Assembly: GCA_947178115.1 (NCBI GenBank)
Contig: CAMWXF010000102.1
Location: forward strand, 1 to 6,691
Length of the DNA stretch: 6,691 nt
Reading direction: 5' to 3'
From: an uncultured Lachnospiraceae bacterium
GTDB lineage: Bacteria; Bacillota; Clostridia; Lachnospirales; Lachnospiraceae
The position numbers and the translations under genes were made by a program. Each line of letters starts with the position of its first letter. Position 1 is the stretch's first letter. The notes beneath the pieces are model-generated. The model was not told the DNA's origin and did no database searches. It saw only the letters and a program-made list of their open reading frames with translations. Shown one piece after another: positions 6,672 through 6,691 of this stretch.

Positions 6672-6689
6672 CCCCTCAATCTTGAGGGG
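6672..6689. repeat. GC-rich perfect hairpin next to the terminator
   Basis: CCCCTCAA and TTGAGGGG are exact inverted complements separated by two bases. A folded form would have 7 bp with a 4-base loop. It lies 11 bases from the neighbouring terminator stem. It has no T tract of its own on either strand within the window. It may be part of a double-hairpin terminator, a dispersed palindromic repeat, or the end of a structured RNA from the gene to the right. Confidence 0.6.
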
Positions 6690-6691
6690 TG

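Noticed and set aside
1..6691. CRISPR array, tRNA, rRNA, transposase or phage genes
   Set aside because: No evenly spaced identical repeats, no RNA gene signatures and no such protein motifs were found on either strand.

Overview
The window is almost entirely one very large gene read from right to left. It starts at 6409 and stays open for 2136 codons down to the left edge, where it is cut with no stop codon. The only non-coding DNA is about 280 bases on the right (6410-6691). It holds the gene's ribosome binding site, a promoter with an unusual homopolymer, and terminator-like hairpins that probably belong to a gene beyond the right edge.

The product is a secreted, repeat-built surface protein. 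In order it has a signal peptide (residues 1-34), an acidic low-complexity linker (35-168), about 13 divergent all-beta modules of roughly 85-125 residues (170-1554), one FIVAR-type three-helix domain (about 1556-1618), a short Pro/Thr/Gly linker, then at least five and a half Ig-like repeats (1632-2136 and on past the edge). No catalytic motif is visible. The architecture suggests a cell-surface adhesin, glycan-binding or stalk protein. Its anchor (LPXTG, SLH, choline-binding or other) would lie outside the window. The moderate GC, the AGAGAGG-type ribosome binding site, the signal peptide and the FIVAR plus Ig-like modules suggest a Gram-positive Clostridia species, probably a gut Lachnospiraceae or relative. 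This is inferred from style, not from a marker gene.

The most interesting signal is in the promoter. A perfect TTGACA (-35) and a perfect TATAAT (-10) are separated by 19 bases, and nine of those are an uninterrupted G run on the coding strand (C9 at 6471-6479). The arrangement resembles phase-variable promoters such as Neisseria meningitidis porA, where slippage in a homopolymer changes spacer length and so transcription. In a gene for a giant surface protein this makes ON/OFF or graded expression a plausible, testable idea.

The plus strand carries many open frames, the longest 410 codons. All lie antisense to this gene and none is supported as a gene.
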